Shown piece by piece: positions 42,311 to 51,235 of a stretch of DNA of 64,000 nt. The notes under the pieces are model-generated. The model had not been told where the DNA came from and did not search any database. It worked only from the letters and a program-made list of their open reading frames with translations. How positions within the stretch are numbered: the first letter of the stretch is position 1; the number at the start of each line of letters is the position of its first letter. The stretch comes from Nocardioides sp. LHD-245 (GTDB lineage: Bacteria > Actinomycetota > Actinomycetes > Propionibacteriales > Nocardioidaceae), in assembly GCF_030929495.1 (NCBI RefSeq), contig NZ_JAVFWN010000002.1:248001-312000 (forward strand). Reading direction: 5' to 3'. A program made the position numbers and the translations under genes.

Positions 42311-42859
42311 TCAGTCGAGAAGGCGCGTCGGGACGAGGGTGACCTCGAACGGCGCGGCGGCGGTCCACTCCTCGTCGCCGGCGACCAGCGCCGCCACGTC
42401 GTAGCGCCCCTCCCGCAGCTCCCACGCGGTGAGGCTGGGCACCTCCGGGTCGAGGATCCAGTACGACGGCACGCCGGCGCGCTCGTAGATCCGCTTCTTG
42501 CGCACCTGGTCGCGACCGCGACTGCTCGGGGAGAGGATCTCGACGACCAGCAGCGGCGCGCCCGTCAGCCCGCGCTGCTCGGGCCGGTCCCGCTCGACCA
42601 CGAGCAGGTCGGGCTCGACCACCGACAGCTCCTCGAGCTGGACGTCGAACGGGGCGGCCAGCACGACGAGGCCCGTCGGGCAGGCGAGCCGCAGGGCGTA
42701 GTAGAGGTTGCCCGACGAGCGCTGGTGGTCGAACGACGGCGCAGGCGACCTGACGATCTCACCCTCGAGCAGCTCGTAGCGGTTGCCGTCGTCGGGCATC
42801 CGGTCGAGGTCGGCTCGGGTGTGCCCCGGGCCGAGGGTCGGTGTCGTCATGCCTCTCAT
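42311..42859 (-). CDS. Uma2-family (DUF820) protein, second copy
   Basis: 182 residues, clearly paralogous to the 39229-39774 product: RADLDRMPDDGNRYELLEGEIVRSPAPSFDHQ, VVEPDLLVVERD, LLVVEILSPSSRGRDQVRKKRIYERAGVPSYWILD and DEEWTAAAPFEVTLVPTRLLD match block for block. The GAGGCACG ribosome binding site and start context are shared. Catalytic Asp and Glu are retained. The two copies flank lon on the same strand, which suggests a local duplication. Confidence 0.88.
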   Translation of the reverse strand: MRGMTTPTLGPGHTRADLDRMPDDGNRYELLEGEIVRSPAPSFDHQRSSGNLYYALRLACPTGLVVLAAPFDVQLEELSVVEPDLLVVERDRPEQRGLTGAPLLVVEILSPSSRGRDQVRKKRIYERAGVPSYWILDPEVPSLTAWELREGRYDVAALVAGDEEWTAAAPFEVTLVPTRLLD

Positions 42860-42868
42860 CGTGCCTCC

Positions 42869-44083
42869 TCAGGCCGAGAGCTCGCCAGCGCGCAGGTGGG
42901 CGCGGTCGGCGGCGGAGCGCCCCTGCGCCGCGCCCCAGGCGTCGTGCCGGCCGCCGACGTTGCGGTCACGGAGCCGCCCTGCGAACAGCCGGTCGAACTC
43001 CTCCTCGACCGCGGCGGAGCGGGACCGCAGGACCGGGAGCGCGACGGAGGCCCCCGGGTCGGCGAGCACCTCAGCGCCGACCGCGACGAGACGCTCGCGG
43101 ATCCGCGCGGCGAAGCCGAGGTGGAAGGACTGCCGGAAGGCTGCCGACCTGGGGCGTTCACCGCTGCCGGCGTCGTGAGCGGCTGCCGCGAGGGCGTTGC
43201 CGGCCTGGACGAGCAGGGAGGTGAACAGGATCTCGACCGTGGCGAGGTCCTCCGCGTGCCCGACGACGGCAGCGATGTCGAGACCGCCGAGCTCGACGGA
43301 ACGGCAACGGTTGGCGTGGGCCACCGCGGCGAGGAGGACGCCCTTGGCCGCGGCGTACGGCGGCTCGAGGAGGATGCGGATCATCCGGGGTCCGTCGTCG
43401 GGCGCCGGACCGAGAAGCCGCGCCCGGTCGACGGCGTGCCGCGCCATCAGCTCCTGGGCCTTGGCCGTCAGTGCCTCCGCCTCGGCCTCGAACGCCGTCG
43501 ACTCGGCCTTCGCCAGCAGCTTGCGGATCCGGTCGAGCGCGGGGTCGGCGCCTGCCGGGCCGGCCGGGGAGGCGACCTCGACGACCGCCAGGTCGGCACC
43601 AGGAGGCGGGATCAGCACCGGAAGCCGCGGCAGCCGGGCGAGCGCACGCCACACGTCGGCGGCAGCGTCGTAGCACCGGGGCCGGGCGATGTCCTCACGG
43701 CGCCGCCAGTGCCGCAGCCAGTCGACACGAGTGGACTCCGCCCGAGCGAGGAGGGCGTCCACCTGGGCCTGCCAGCGTGGGTCGACGGCACCCGGGCGCC
43801 GGTCGTGCTCGGCCGCGATCGCGAGGTCGACCAGGCGCCCGCCCACCCGCCCGACCCTCCGGGCCACGACGTGCACCACCTCGGCGGGCTGCCACCCGAG
43901 GCCGTAGGCCGAGGCGACCGCCTGGAGCAGCACCCGCTCGGCCATCGGATCGACGATCGAGACCGAGAAGGCGGCCAGCCGGTCCGCATCGACCGTCGGG
44001 ACCCGCCGGGTCCCGGCCGGCCGCCACAGCAGCCGCTGCCACACCTCGCGCGCAGCACGCGCGTCGTACCGATCTCCTGCCAT
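42869..44083 (-). CDS. DUF2786 protein
   Basis: 404 residues from the ATG at 44083, preceded by GGAGG at a good distance. DUF2786 lies in the middle (about 180-215): LDRIRKLLAKAESTAFEAEAEALTAKAQELMARH. The flanking regions are helical, with AAAKGVLLAAVAHANRC and ATVEILFTSLLVQAGNAL after it, as in the DUF7168 partner domain, and a positively charged end. Found in actinobacteria and some phages; function unknown. It stands 9 bp ahead of the second Uma2 gene. Confidence 0.82.
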   Translation of the reverse strand: MAGDRYDARAAREVWQRLLWRPAGTRRVPTVDADRLAAFSVSIVDPMAERVLLQAVASAYGLGWQPAEVVHVVARRVGRVGGRLVDLAIAAEHDRRPGAVDPRWQAQVDALLARAESTRVDWLRHWRRREDIARPRCYDAAADVWRALARLPRLPVLIPPPGADLAVVEVASPAGPAGADPALDRIRKLLAKAESTAFEAEAEALTAKAQELMARHAVDRARLLGPAPDDGPRMIRILLEPPYAAAKGVLLAAVAHANRCRSVELGGLDIAAVVGHAEDLATVEILFTSLLVQAGNALAAAAHDAGSGERPRSAAFRQSFHLGFAARIRERLVAVGAEVLADPGASVALPVLRSRSAAVEEEFDRLFAGRLRDRNVGGRHDAWGAAQGRSAADRAHLRAGELSA

Positions 44084-44267
44084 GGGCGCCTCCGTTCGTC
44101 GTGGGACGAACGACGCTGGCGCCCGGTGCCGACACGGCGACCGGTCGGCCGGACGTGGCTGTGGACGACCTCGCGCGGCGCAGGGAGCTGGGGAGAGACG
44201 AGGCACCTCGCGGTGATCCGTGGGACGGAGGTGGACGCGAGGGAGGGGACGCGCGGGAGGGGTGGCG

Positions 44268-44957
44268 TCAGCCCTCCCGCGTCACCAACGGCAGACCGAG
44301 CCGGTCGCGGAGCTCGGTGACCGAGATCCCCCAGGTGGTCCGGACCACGACCTCGTCGCCACCGACCTCGAACACGCCGTGGTCGGTGTAGACCCGGCTC
44401 ACGCAGCCGACACCGGTCAGCGGGTAGGTGCAGGCCGGGACCAGCTTGGGCGAGCCGTCCTTGCCGAACAGCGCCATCATCACGAGCACGTCCTTGGCGC
44501 CGATGGCGAGGTCCATCGCACCGCCCACGGCGGGGATGGCGTCCGGCCGGCCGGTGTGCCAGTTGGCGAGATCGCCGTTGGCCGCGACCTGATAGGCACC
44601 GAGGACGCAGACGTCGAGGTGGCCGCCGCGCATCATCGCGAAGGAGTCGGCGTGATGGAAGTACGCCGCTCCGGGCAGCTCGGTGACGGGCACCTTGCCG
44701 GCGTTGGTGAGGTCGGCGTCCACCTCGTCGCCGGCTGCTGCCGGGCCCATGCCGAGCATGCCGTTCTCGGTGTGGAGGATCACCGTCGCGGAGCCGTGGT
44801 GGTCCCGGGGCAGGTGGTCGGCGATCTTGGTGGGCTGGCCGATGCCGAGGTTGACGAAGGAGCCCTCGGGGATGTCGCGCGCGATCACCTCGGCGAGCTC
44901 GTCCATCGACAGCGGGCCGCGGTCGAGGTGCTCGATCGTGCCGGCGAGCATGGTCAT
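44268..44957 (-). CDS. pcaJ: 3-oxoadipate CoA-transferase subunit B
   Basis: Transfers CoA from succinyl-CoA to beta-ketoadipate, the penultimate step of the beta-ketoadipate pathway. 229 residues. SerB-type active site: catalytic Glu64 in HTENGMLGMGP. Other conserved parts: GSFVNLGIGQPTKIAD and GGAMDLAIGAKDVLVMM. It overlaps subunit A by ATGA. It might also accept acetoacetate, but the cat/pca neighbours point to oxoadipate. Confidence 0.93.
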   Translation of the reverse strand: MTMLAGTIEHLDRGPLSMDELAEVIARDIPEGSFVNLGIGQPTKIADHLPRDHHGSATVILHTENGMLGMGPAAAGDEVDADLTNAGKVPVTELPGAAYFHHADSFAMMRGGHLDVCVLGAYQVAANGDLANWHTGRPDAIPAVGGAMDLAIGAKDVLVMMALFGKDGSPKLVPACTYPLTGVGCVSRVYTDHGVFEVGGDEVVVRTTWGISVTELRDRLGLPLVTREG

Positions 44958-45649
44958 CGCGCCCCCTGGACGGTGTGGTGGCGGGCCGCCACGGCGACCA
45001 CCCGGTCGACGTAGATGGACGGGGTGACGACGGCCTCGGGGTCGAGCTCCCCGGTCGGCACGACGGAGCTCGCCTGGACGATGGTCGTGGTCGCGGCAGC
45101 GGCCATCACCGGGCCGAAGTTGCGGGCGGTCTTGCGATAGACGAGGTTGCCGAGCCGGTCGGCGCGGTGCGCGGAGATCAGCGCGTAGTCGCCCTTGATC
45201 GGCAGCTCCAGGAGGTAGGTCCGTCCGTCGATGTCGCGGACCTCCTTGCCCTCGGCGAGCGGCGTGCCGACCGCGGTCGGGCTGTAGAACGCGCCGATCC
45301 CGGCTCCGGCGGCGCGCATCCGCTCGGCCAGGTTGCCCTGCGGGACGACCTCGAGCTCGAGCCTCCCGGACAGGTAGAGCTCGTCGAACACATAGGAGTC
45401 GGCCTGGCGCGGGAACGAGCAGATCACCTTGCGCACCCGGCCGGCCCGGAGCAGCGCGGCCAGCCCGACCTCGCCGTTGCCGGCGTTGTTGGACACGATG
45501 GTCAGGTCCGTCGCGCCCTGGCGGATGAGCGCGTCGATCAGGTCGAACGGCATGCCGGCCAGGCCGAACCCGCCCACCAGGACGGTCGACCCGTCCTCGA
45601 TGCCGGCGACCGCCTCGTCGGTGGTCTCGAGCAGCTGGGCGCGCGCCAT
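44954..45649 (-). CDS. pcaI: 3-oxoadipate CoA-transferase subunit A
   Basis: 231 residues. CoA-transferase family I signature near the N-terminus (STVLVGGFGLAGMPFDLIDALI, about 21-42) and the NNAGNGEVGLAALLRAGRVRKVICSFPRQ block. Forms a heterotetramer with the pcaJ product, encoded with ATGA overlap. It starts 1 bp after the thiolase gene, so pcaF-pcaI-pcaJ is one operon. Confidence 0.93.
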   Translation of the reverse strand: MARAQLLETTDEAVAGIEDGSTVLVGGFGLAGMPFDLIDALIRQGATDLTIVSNNAGNGEVGLAALLRAGRVRKVICSFPRQADSYVFDELYLSGRLELEVVPQGNLAERMRAAGAGIGAFYSPTAVGTPLAEGKEVRDIDGRTYLLELPIKGDYALISAHRADRLGNLVYRKTARNFGPVMAAAATTTIVQASSVVPTGELDPEAVVTPSIYVDRVVAVAARHHTVQGAR

Positions 45650-45650
45650 C

Positions 45651-46835
45651 TCAGGAGGCCTCCTCGTTCTCGAGGACGACGGCGAGGCCCTGGCCGACGC
45701 CGATGCAGATGCCGGCGACGCCCCAGCGTTCGCCGGTCTCGCGCAGGACCTTGGCCAGGGTGCCGATCAGCCGGCCGCCGGAGGCGCCGAGCGGGTGGCC
45801 GAGGGCGATCGCGCCGCCGCGCCGGTTGACGATCTCGGGGTCGATCGGCCACGCGTCGACGCAGGCGAGCGACTGGACGGCGAAGGCCTCGTTGAGCTCG
45901 ACGGCACCGACGTCGGACCACGAGACGCCGGCCCGGGCGAGCGCCGCGTTGGCCGCCTCGACCGGCGCGTAGCCGAAGGCCTGCGGCTCGAGCGCGTACG
46001 CCGCCCGGCCGGCCACGCGCGCCAGCGGCGTCGTACCGATCCGGTCGGCCGCGGCCGCGGAGCCCAGCAGCACGGCGGACGCGCCGTCGCTCAGCGGGGA
46101 GGCGTTGCCCGCGGTGATGGTGCCGTCCGTGCGGAACACCGGCTTCAGCCCGGCCAGCGACTCCGGCGTGCTGCCGGGACGGATGCCCTCGTCCCGAGTG
46201 AGGTCGATGTCGTCGACGGGCGCGACCAGGTCGTCGTAGAAGCCGTCCTCCCAGGCCTGGTGGGCGAGCTGGTGCGACCGCGCGGCGAACGCGTCTTGCC
46301 GCTGGCGGCTGATGCCGAACCGCTCCTGCAGCTGCTCGTTGGCCTCCCCCAGACTGACCGTCCACTCCTTCGGCATCCGCGGGTTGACCAGGCGCCAGCC
46401 GAGCGCGGTCGAGACCGCGGTGACGTCGCCGACGGGGAACGCGCGGTCCGGCTTCGGCAGCACCCACGGCGCGCGGGTCATCGACTCGACGCCGCCGGTC
46501 AGGACGATGTCGGCGTCGCCGGTCTCGATGGTGCGCGAGCCCACCATCACGGCGTCGAGGCTGGAGCCGCAGAGCCGGTTGACGGTGGCGGCAGGAACGC
46601 TGACCGGTATGCCGGCCAACAGGGCCGCCATCCGGCCGACGTTGCGGTTGTCCTCGCCGGCGCCGTTGGCGTTGCCCCAGACGACGTCGCCGATGGCGGC
46701 GGGATCGAGACCGGGCGTGCGGGCGAGGATCGAGGAGACGACGGCGGCGCCCAGGTCGTCGGTGCGGACGCCGGCCAGTGCGCCGTTGAACCGGCCGAAG
46801 GGCGTGCGGACCGCTGCGTAGACGTAGGAGCTCAC
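45651..46835 (-). CDS. pcaF: Beta-ketoadipyl-CoA thiolase
   Basis: Cleaves 3-oxoadipyl-CoA to succinyl-CoA and acetyl-CoA. 394 residues from GTG 46835 (a GTG two codons earlier is possible); upstream frame is antisense to the LysR gene. Acyl-accepting Cys89 in NRLCGSSLDAV; C-terminal GGAIALGHPLGASGGR (His) and GICIGVGQG (Cys). VESMTRAPWVLPKPDRAF favours the PcaF type over a general acetyl-CoA acetyltransferase. Divergent from a LysR regulator with a strong inverted repeat in between. Confidence 0.93.
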   Translation of the reverse strand: MSSYVYAAVRTPFGRFNGALAGVRTDDLGAAVVSSILARTPGLDPAAIGDVVWGNANGAGEDNRNVGRMAALLAGIPVSVPAATVNRLCGSSLDAVMVGSRTIETGDADIVLTGGVESMTRAPWVLPKPDRAFPVGDVTAVSTALGWRLVNPRMPKEWTVSLGEANEQLQERFGISRQRQDAFAARSHQLAHQAWEDGFYDDLVAPVDDIDLTRDEGIRPGSTPESLAGLKPVFRTDGTITAGNASPLSDGASAVLLGSAAAADRIGTTPLARVAGRAAYALEPQAFGYAPVEAANAALARAGVSWSDVGAVELNEAFAVQSLACVDAWPIDPEIVNRRGGAIALGHPLGASGGRLIGTLAKVLRETGERWGVAGICIGVGQGLAVVLENEEAS

Positions 46836-46861
46836 GGTCACCGACCGTAGAGGTGGAACTT

Positions 46862-46883
46862 GATATTGTGAAGGATCAATATC
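46862..46883. promoter_or_regulatory. Probable LysR-type operator between pcaF and lysR
   Basis: GATATTG and CAATATC in inverted order with 8 bp between, in an AT-rich gap of a GC-rich region. It contains a T-N11-A core as expected for LysR-type regulators, and lies where it could control both divergent genes. Confidence 0.7.
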
Positions 46884-46925
46884 CGACTCGATTGAGACGT
46901 CGACGTATATGAAACAGAGGGCGAC

Positions 46926-47816
46926 GTGGATCTGCTGCGCCATCTCCACTACTTCGTGACGGTCGCCGAGGAACGGCACTTCGGCCGCGCCGCCGAGCGG
47001 CTGCACATGGCCCAGCCCCCGTTGTCCCAGCAGATCCGCCGGCTCGAGGCCGAGCTCGGCGTGACGCTCTTCGAGCGGACCACCCGGCGCGTCGACCTCA
47101 CCGCCGCCGGCACCGCGTACCTGGCCCGCGCCCGGACGATCCTCGCCGAGGTCGACAACGCCGCCGACGAGGCGCGGAGGATCGCTGCCGGCGTCGTGGG
47201 CCGGATCGCGATCGGGTGCGTCGGCTCGGCCACCTACAGCCTGCTCCCGGAGCTCTCCCGGCGCCTGGCCGAGGACCTGCCCGGCGTCGACTTCGCGTTC
47301 CACGGCGAGATGCTCGTGGCCGAGCAGGTCGAGGCACTGCGCGAGGGCCGGATCGACATCGCCCTGCTGCGACCGCCGATCGGCGACGGCTCCCTGACCG
47401 TGACTCCGCTGCGCGAGGAGCGGCTCGTGGTCGCCGTACCGATCACGCACCGACTGGCCACCCGCCGCCGGCTGCGCGTCACCGACCTCGCGGGAGCCGA
47501 CCTGATCGTGCACTCGGCCGGCCGGCGCTCCGCGATGTACGACGTCGTGCGGGCGCTGTTCGCGGAGGCCGGCCTGGCGCCACACATCCGGCACGAGGTC
47601 GGCGAGACCTCCACCCTGATCACCCTGGTGGCCGGCGGCCTGGGCGTGGCGGTCGTCCCCGAGCCGGTGCGGGCACTCGCCCTCAGCGGGGTCGTCTATG
47701 TGCCGCTCGCCCGGCCGGCCCCGACCGTCGAGCTGGCCGTCGCCCACCGCAGCGACCGGACCGAGGCGCACCTGCTGCGCACGCTCGCCGTGCTGCGCGA
47801 GCTGGTCAGCGGGTAG
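46926..47816 (+). CDS. LysR-family regulator of the pca genes
   Basis: 296 residues from GTG 46926. N-terminal HTH (LRHLHYFVTVAEERHFGRAAERLHMAQPPLSQQIRRLEAELGVTLFERTTRRVDLTAAG) then a substrate-binding domain with LVAGGLGVAVVPEPV near the end, the CatR/BenM-like subgroup. Divergent from pcaF-pcaI-pcaJ, so it is the likely activator of that operon, with cis,cis-muconate or beta-ketoadipate as inducer (inference). Confidence 0.92.
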   Translation: MDLLRHLHYFVTVAEERHFGRAAERLHMAQPPLSQQIRRLEAELGVTLFERTTRRVDLTAAGTAYLARARTILAEVDNAADEARRIAAGVVGRIAIGCVGSATYSLLPELSRRLAEDLPGVDFAFHGEMLVAEQVEALREGRIDIALLRPPIGDGSLTVTPLREERLVVAVPITHRLATRRRLRVTDLAGADLIVHSAGRRSAMYDVVRALFAEAGLAPHIRHEVGETSTLITLVAGGLGVAVVPEPVRALALSGVVYVPLARPAPTVELAVAHRSDRTEAHLLRTLAVLRELVSG

Positions 47817-47891
47817 CCGCGGTGAGCCGGCGGGACGCTGCCGACGGTCGTCCGCTCTGGCCGACCCTGGCCGAGGTGCGTTCCACACCGG

Positions 47892-47922
47892 CCTGATTCA
47901 TAATTGAGAGTTATGAATCAGG
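47892..47922. promoter_or_regulatory. 31-bp palindrome upstream of the second LysR gene
   Basis: Perfect 12-base arms CCTGATTCATAA and TTATGAATCAGG with a 7-base spacer, in an AT-rich patch of the 217-bp gap. Probably the operator for the LysR regulator at 48034 and thus for the cat genes that follow. Confidence 0.75.
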
Positions 47923-48033
47923 ACATTATTCGTCTTTGTGCAACTCAATCTCTTCGATCTAGCGTGATGGTGCACCGTGACGCCGGCCACACGCCGGCCA
48001 CGCCCCCCGATCACGCCGGACGGAGGTGACCCG

Positions 48034-48939
48034 ATGGACCTCAAGCAGCTGCGCTACTTCGACGCGGTCGCCGAGACCTGCCACTTCGGCCAGGCCGCCG
48101 AGCGCCTCCACCTCGCCCAGCCCGCCCTCTCCCAGGCGGTCCGCCGGCTCGAGGCCGAGCTCGGCGTCCTGCTTCTCGCCCGGACCACCCGCCAGGTCAG
48201 GCTGACCCCGGCCGGCGAGTTCTTCCACCGCGAGGTGCGCCGGATCCTGGGCGACCTGGACGCCTGCGTGGTCGGCACCCGCAGCATCGCCGACGGCAGC
48301 CGCGGCCTGCTCCGGGTGGGTTTCACCGGCACCAGCGCGTTCACCCAGCTGGCCCGGCTCTCCCGGATGATCCGCTCGGCGCTGCCCGCCGTGGCGCTGG
48401 AGGTCCGGGCCGATCTGCTCACCCCGGGGCAGGTGGAGCGACTGCTCGACGGCCGCCTCGACCTCGGCGTACTCCGCGGCCCGGTCGCCGAGCCCGGCAT
48501 CGAGACCCGCAGCCTGCTCCAGGAGCCGCTCGTCCTCGCGCTGCCCGCCGACCATCGGCTGGTCCCCGAGCCCGCCCTCGAGGTGGTCGACGTCTCCGCC
48601 GACGAGTTCGTCGCCTACGCCGACGCCCGTTCCGCGGTCAACGAGGCGATGGTGTCCAGCTGCCTGCGCGCCGGCTTCTCCCCCAACATCACCCACCGAG
48701 CGCCGGGCACCGCCGCGCTGCTCGCGCTCGTCGCCGCCCATCTCGGCGTCGCGCTCGTGCCCGAGTCGGTGCGCAGCATGCAGCTCAACGGCGTCGTCTT
48801 CCGCGACGTCGCCGACGCCACGACCATCGACCTGTCCCTGGCCTGGCGGGCCGACGAGCCGTCGGCGCTGGTCGCCGGCGCGCTCGACGTCCTCGACCGC
48901 CACGGCTTCTTCTCCCCGCACCCCTCCCCCACGAGCTGA
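48034..48939 (+). CDS. LysR-family regulator heading the cat operon
   Basis: 301 residues from the ATG at 48034, preceded by an ideal GGAGGTGA. HTH: DLKQLRYFDAVAETCHFGQAAERLHLAQPALSQAVRRLEAELGVLLLARTTRQVRL; effector domain with LLALVAAHLGVALVPESVRS. Related to, but distinct from, the LysR at 46926. Unusually for CatR/CatM it is co-directional with its targets, only 7 bp ahead of catB, so it is probably in the same transcript and autoregulated through the 31-bp palindrome upstream. Confidence 0.9.
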   Translation: MDLKQLRYFDAVAETCHFGQAAERLHLAQPALSQAVRRLEAELGVLLLARTTRQVRLTPAGEFFHREVRRILGDLDACVVGTRSIADGSRGLLRVGFTGTSAFTQLARLSRMIRSALPAVALEVRADLLTPGQVERLLDGRLDLGVLRGPVAEPGIETRSLLQEPLVLALPADHRLVPEPALEVVDVSADEFVAYADARSAVNEAMVSSCLRAGFSPNITHRAPGTAALLALVAAHLGVALVPESVRSMQLNGVVFRDVADATTIDLSLAWRADEPSALVAGALDVLDRHGFFSPHPSPTS

Positions 48940-48946
48940 GGACCCC

Positions 48947-50050
48947 GTGAAGATCACCGCGATCGAGGCGATCCCGTTCCGGATCCCCTACGTCAAGCCG
49001 CTGAAGTTCGCCAGCGGCGAGGTGCACGTCGCCGACCACGTACTGGTCCGCGTGCACACCGACGACGGGCTGGTCGGGGTCGCCGAGGCGCCACCGCGGC
49101 CGTTCACCTACGGCGAGACGCAGCGCGGGATCATCGCGGTGATCGAGACGATCTTCGCGCCCCAGGTGGTCGGCCTCGCGCTGACCGACCGCGAGCGGAT
49201 GGCGGCGCTGCTGGGCCGCACGGTCGGCAACCCGACGGCCAAGGCCGCCATCGACATGGCCGTCGGCGACGCGCTCGGCCGCACCCTGGGCCTCACCGTC
49301 TCCGAGCTGCTGGGCGGCTACACCGACCGGATGCGCGTCTCCCACATGCTCGGCTTCGACCAGCCGGCCGCCATGGTCGACGAGGCCGAGCGGATGCGCG
49401 ACGTCCACGGCATCACCACGTTCAAGGTCAAGGTGGGCCGGCACCCGGCGTCGCTCGACGTCGCCGTGGTCCGTGCCCTGCGCGAGGGGCTCGGCCCCGA
49501 CGTCGTCCTGTACGTCGACGGCAACCGCGGCTGGACCGCGTCGGAGTCGGCCCGGGCGATGCGCCAGATGGCCGACCTCGACCTGGCCTTCGCCGAGGAG
49601 CTCAGCCCGGCGGACGACGTCCTGGGCCGGCGCTGGCTGGTCCAGCAGCTCGACGTCCCTTTCATCGCCGACGAGTCGGCCACGACGCCGGCCGAGGTCA
49701 CCCGCGAGGTGCTCGGCGGCTCGGCCACGGCGATCTCGATCAAGACCGCGCGGACCGGCTTCACCGGCTCGCAGCGGGTGCTCCACCTCGCCGAGGGACT
49801 CGGCCTCGAGGTGGTCATGGGCAACCAGATCGACGGCCAGCTCGGCTCGATCTGCACCGTCGCGTTCGGGGCGGCCCACCAGCGCAGCAGTCTGCACGCC
49901 GGCGAGCTGTCCAACTTCCTCGACATGAGCGACGACCTGCTCACCGAGCCGCTCCGCATCGAGAACGGCGAGCTCGCGCTCCGCCCCGGCGCCGGGCTCG
50001 GCGTCGAGATCGACGACGACAAGCTCCGCCACTACCGCACCGATCGCTGA
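48947..50050 (+). CDS. catB: Muconate cycloisomerase
   Basis: Enolase-superfamily enzyme turning cis,cis-muconate into muconolactone. 367 residues. Catalytic KxK is Lys160/Lys162 (TFKVKVG); metal ligands are Asp191 (VDGN), Glu217 or Glu218 (AEE) and Asp242/Glu243 (ADES); general acid/base Lys266 (SIKTART). The start MKITAIEAIPFRIPY is typical. Position between a LysR gene and catA makes muconate the best substrate guess within the wider mandelate racemase/muconate lactonising family. Confidence 0.92.
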   Translation: MKITAIEAIPFRIPYVKPLKFASGEVHVADHVLVRVHTDDGLVGVAEAPPRPFTYGETQRGIIAVIETIFAPQVVGLALTDRERMAALLGRTVGNPTAKAAIDMAVGDALGRTLGLTVSELLGGYTDRMRVSHMLGFDQPAAMVDEAERMRDVHGITTFKVKVGRHPASLDVAVVRALREGLGPDVVLYVDGNRGWTASESARAMRQMADLDLAFAEELSPADDVLGRRWLVQQLDVPFIADESATTPAEVTREVLGGSATAISIKTARTGFTGSQRVLHLAEGLGLEVVMGNQIDGQLGSICTVAFGAAHQRSSLHAGELSNFLDMSDDLLTEPLRIENGELALRPGAGLGVEIDDDKLRHYRTDR

Positions 50051-50092
50051 CCCAGCAGCACCGCACCAACCCAACCCGAGAGGACACCCGCC

Positions 50093-50941
50093 ATGACCAC
50101 CGAGGTCGCCACCGCCGCCGCTTCCGGCGCCAGCGCCACCGAGCGCTTCCACTCCGACAAGTCGCCGTACGCCGCGGTCAAGGACACCCCTCCCGAGCGG
50201 GTCGACCGCCTGGCCCGGCGTGTGCTCGAGGCCGTCTACCAGACGGTCCGCGACGAGAAGGTCACCTACGACGAGTTCAACGCGCTCAAGGCATGGATGA
50301 TCGGCGTCGGCGAGGACGGCGAGTGGCCGCTCTTCCTCGACGTGTGGCTCGAGCACGTCGTCGAGGACGTCAACACCGCCCACCGCGAGGGCAACAAGGG
50401 TTCCATCGAGGGTCCGTACTACGTCCCCGGCGCCCCCGAGCAGGGCGCGAAGGGCACCATCGAGATGCGCGAGGGCGAGGCCGGCACGCCGCTGGTGTGG
50501 ACCGGCACGGTCACCTCGACCGACGGCACGCCGCTCGACGGCGCACTCGTCGAGGTCTGGCATGCCGACAGCGACGGCTTCTACTCGCAGTTCGCGCCCG
50601 GCATCCCCACCTGGAACCTGCGCGGCAACTTCCGGGTCGGTGCCGACGGTGCCTTCGAGATCCACACGATCCAGCCCGCGCCGTACCAGATCCCGACCGA
50701 CGGCTCCTGCGGCAAGCTGATCGCCGCCGCCGGCTGGCACGCCTGGCGTCCGGCCCACCTGCACGTCAAGGTGTCCGCGCCCGGCCACGAGCTGCTCACC
50801 GCCCAGCTCTACTTTCCCGGCGACGAGCACAACGACGACGACATCGCCTCGGCCGTCAAGCCCGAGCTGATGCTGGCGCCGCAGGCCCAGCCCGACGGCT
50901 CGGTCACCGTCGGCTACGGCTTCGTGCTGGACCCCGCCTGA
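50093..50941 (+). CDS. catA: Catechol 1,2-dioxygenase
   Basis: Intradiol ring cleavage of catechol to cis,cis-muconate with non-haem Fe(III). 282 residues. Helical N-terminal linker domain for dimerisation, then the beta-sandwich. Iron ligands: Tyr164 (DGFYSQF), Tyr198 (APYQIPTDG), His222 and His224 (AHLHVKV). GPYYVPGAPEQG is the usual entry to the catalytic domain. Its TGA overlaps the catC ATG. Confidence 0.96.
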   Translation: MTTEVATAAASGASATERFHSDKSPYAAVKDTPPERVDRLARRVLEAVYQTVRDEKVTYDEFNALKAWMIGVGEDGEWPLFLDVWLEHVVEDVNTAHREGNKGSIEGPYYVPGAPEQGAKGTIEMREGEAGTPLVWTGTVTSTDGTPLDGALVEVWHADSDGFYSQFAPGIPTWNLRGNFRVGADGAFEIHTIQPAPYQIPTDGSCGKLIAAAGWHAWRPAHLHVKVSAPGHELLTAQLYFPGDEHNDDDIASAVKPELMLAPQAQPDGSVTVGYGFVLDPA

Positions 50942-51228
50942 TGCTCTTCCAGGTCCGGATGGACGTCGACCTCCCGCGCGACCTCGACCCCGCCCAGCGG
51001 GACGACGTGCTCGCGCGGGAGAAGGCGTACTCCCAGGAGCTCCAGCGCAGCGGCGAGTGGGCGCACCTGTGGCGCATCGTCGGGCACTACGCCAACATCA
51101 GCGTCTTCGACGTCGAGTCGAACGCCCGCCTGCACGAGATCCTGTCGAGCCTGCCGCTGTTCCCCTACATGCGGATCGAGGTCACGCCGCTGACCACGCA
51201 CCCGTCGGCGATCCGGACCGAGGACTGA
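50941..51228 (+). CDS. catC: Muconolactone delta-isomerase
   Basis: 95 residues, the normal length; MLFQVRMDVDLPRDL and SGEWAHLWRIVGHYANISVFDVES with LPLFPYMRIEVTPLTTHPSA are diagnostic of the ferredoxin-like CatC decamer. Converts muconolactone to beta-ketoadipate enol-lactone. Overlaps the catA stop by one base. Confidence 0.97.
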   Translation: MLFQVRMDVDLPRDLDPAQRDDVLAREKAYSQELQRSGEWAHLWRIVGHYANISVFDVESNARLHEILSSLPLFPYMRIEVTPLTTHPSAIRTED

Positions 51229-51235
51229 GGCCGCC

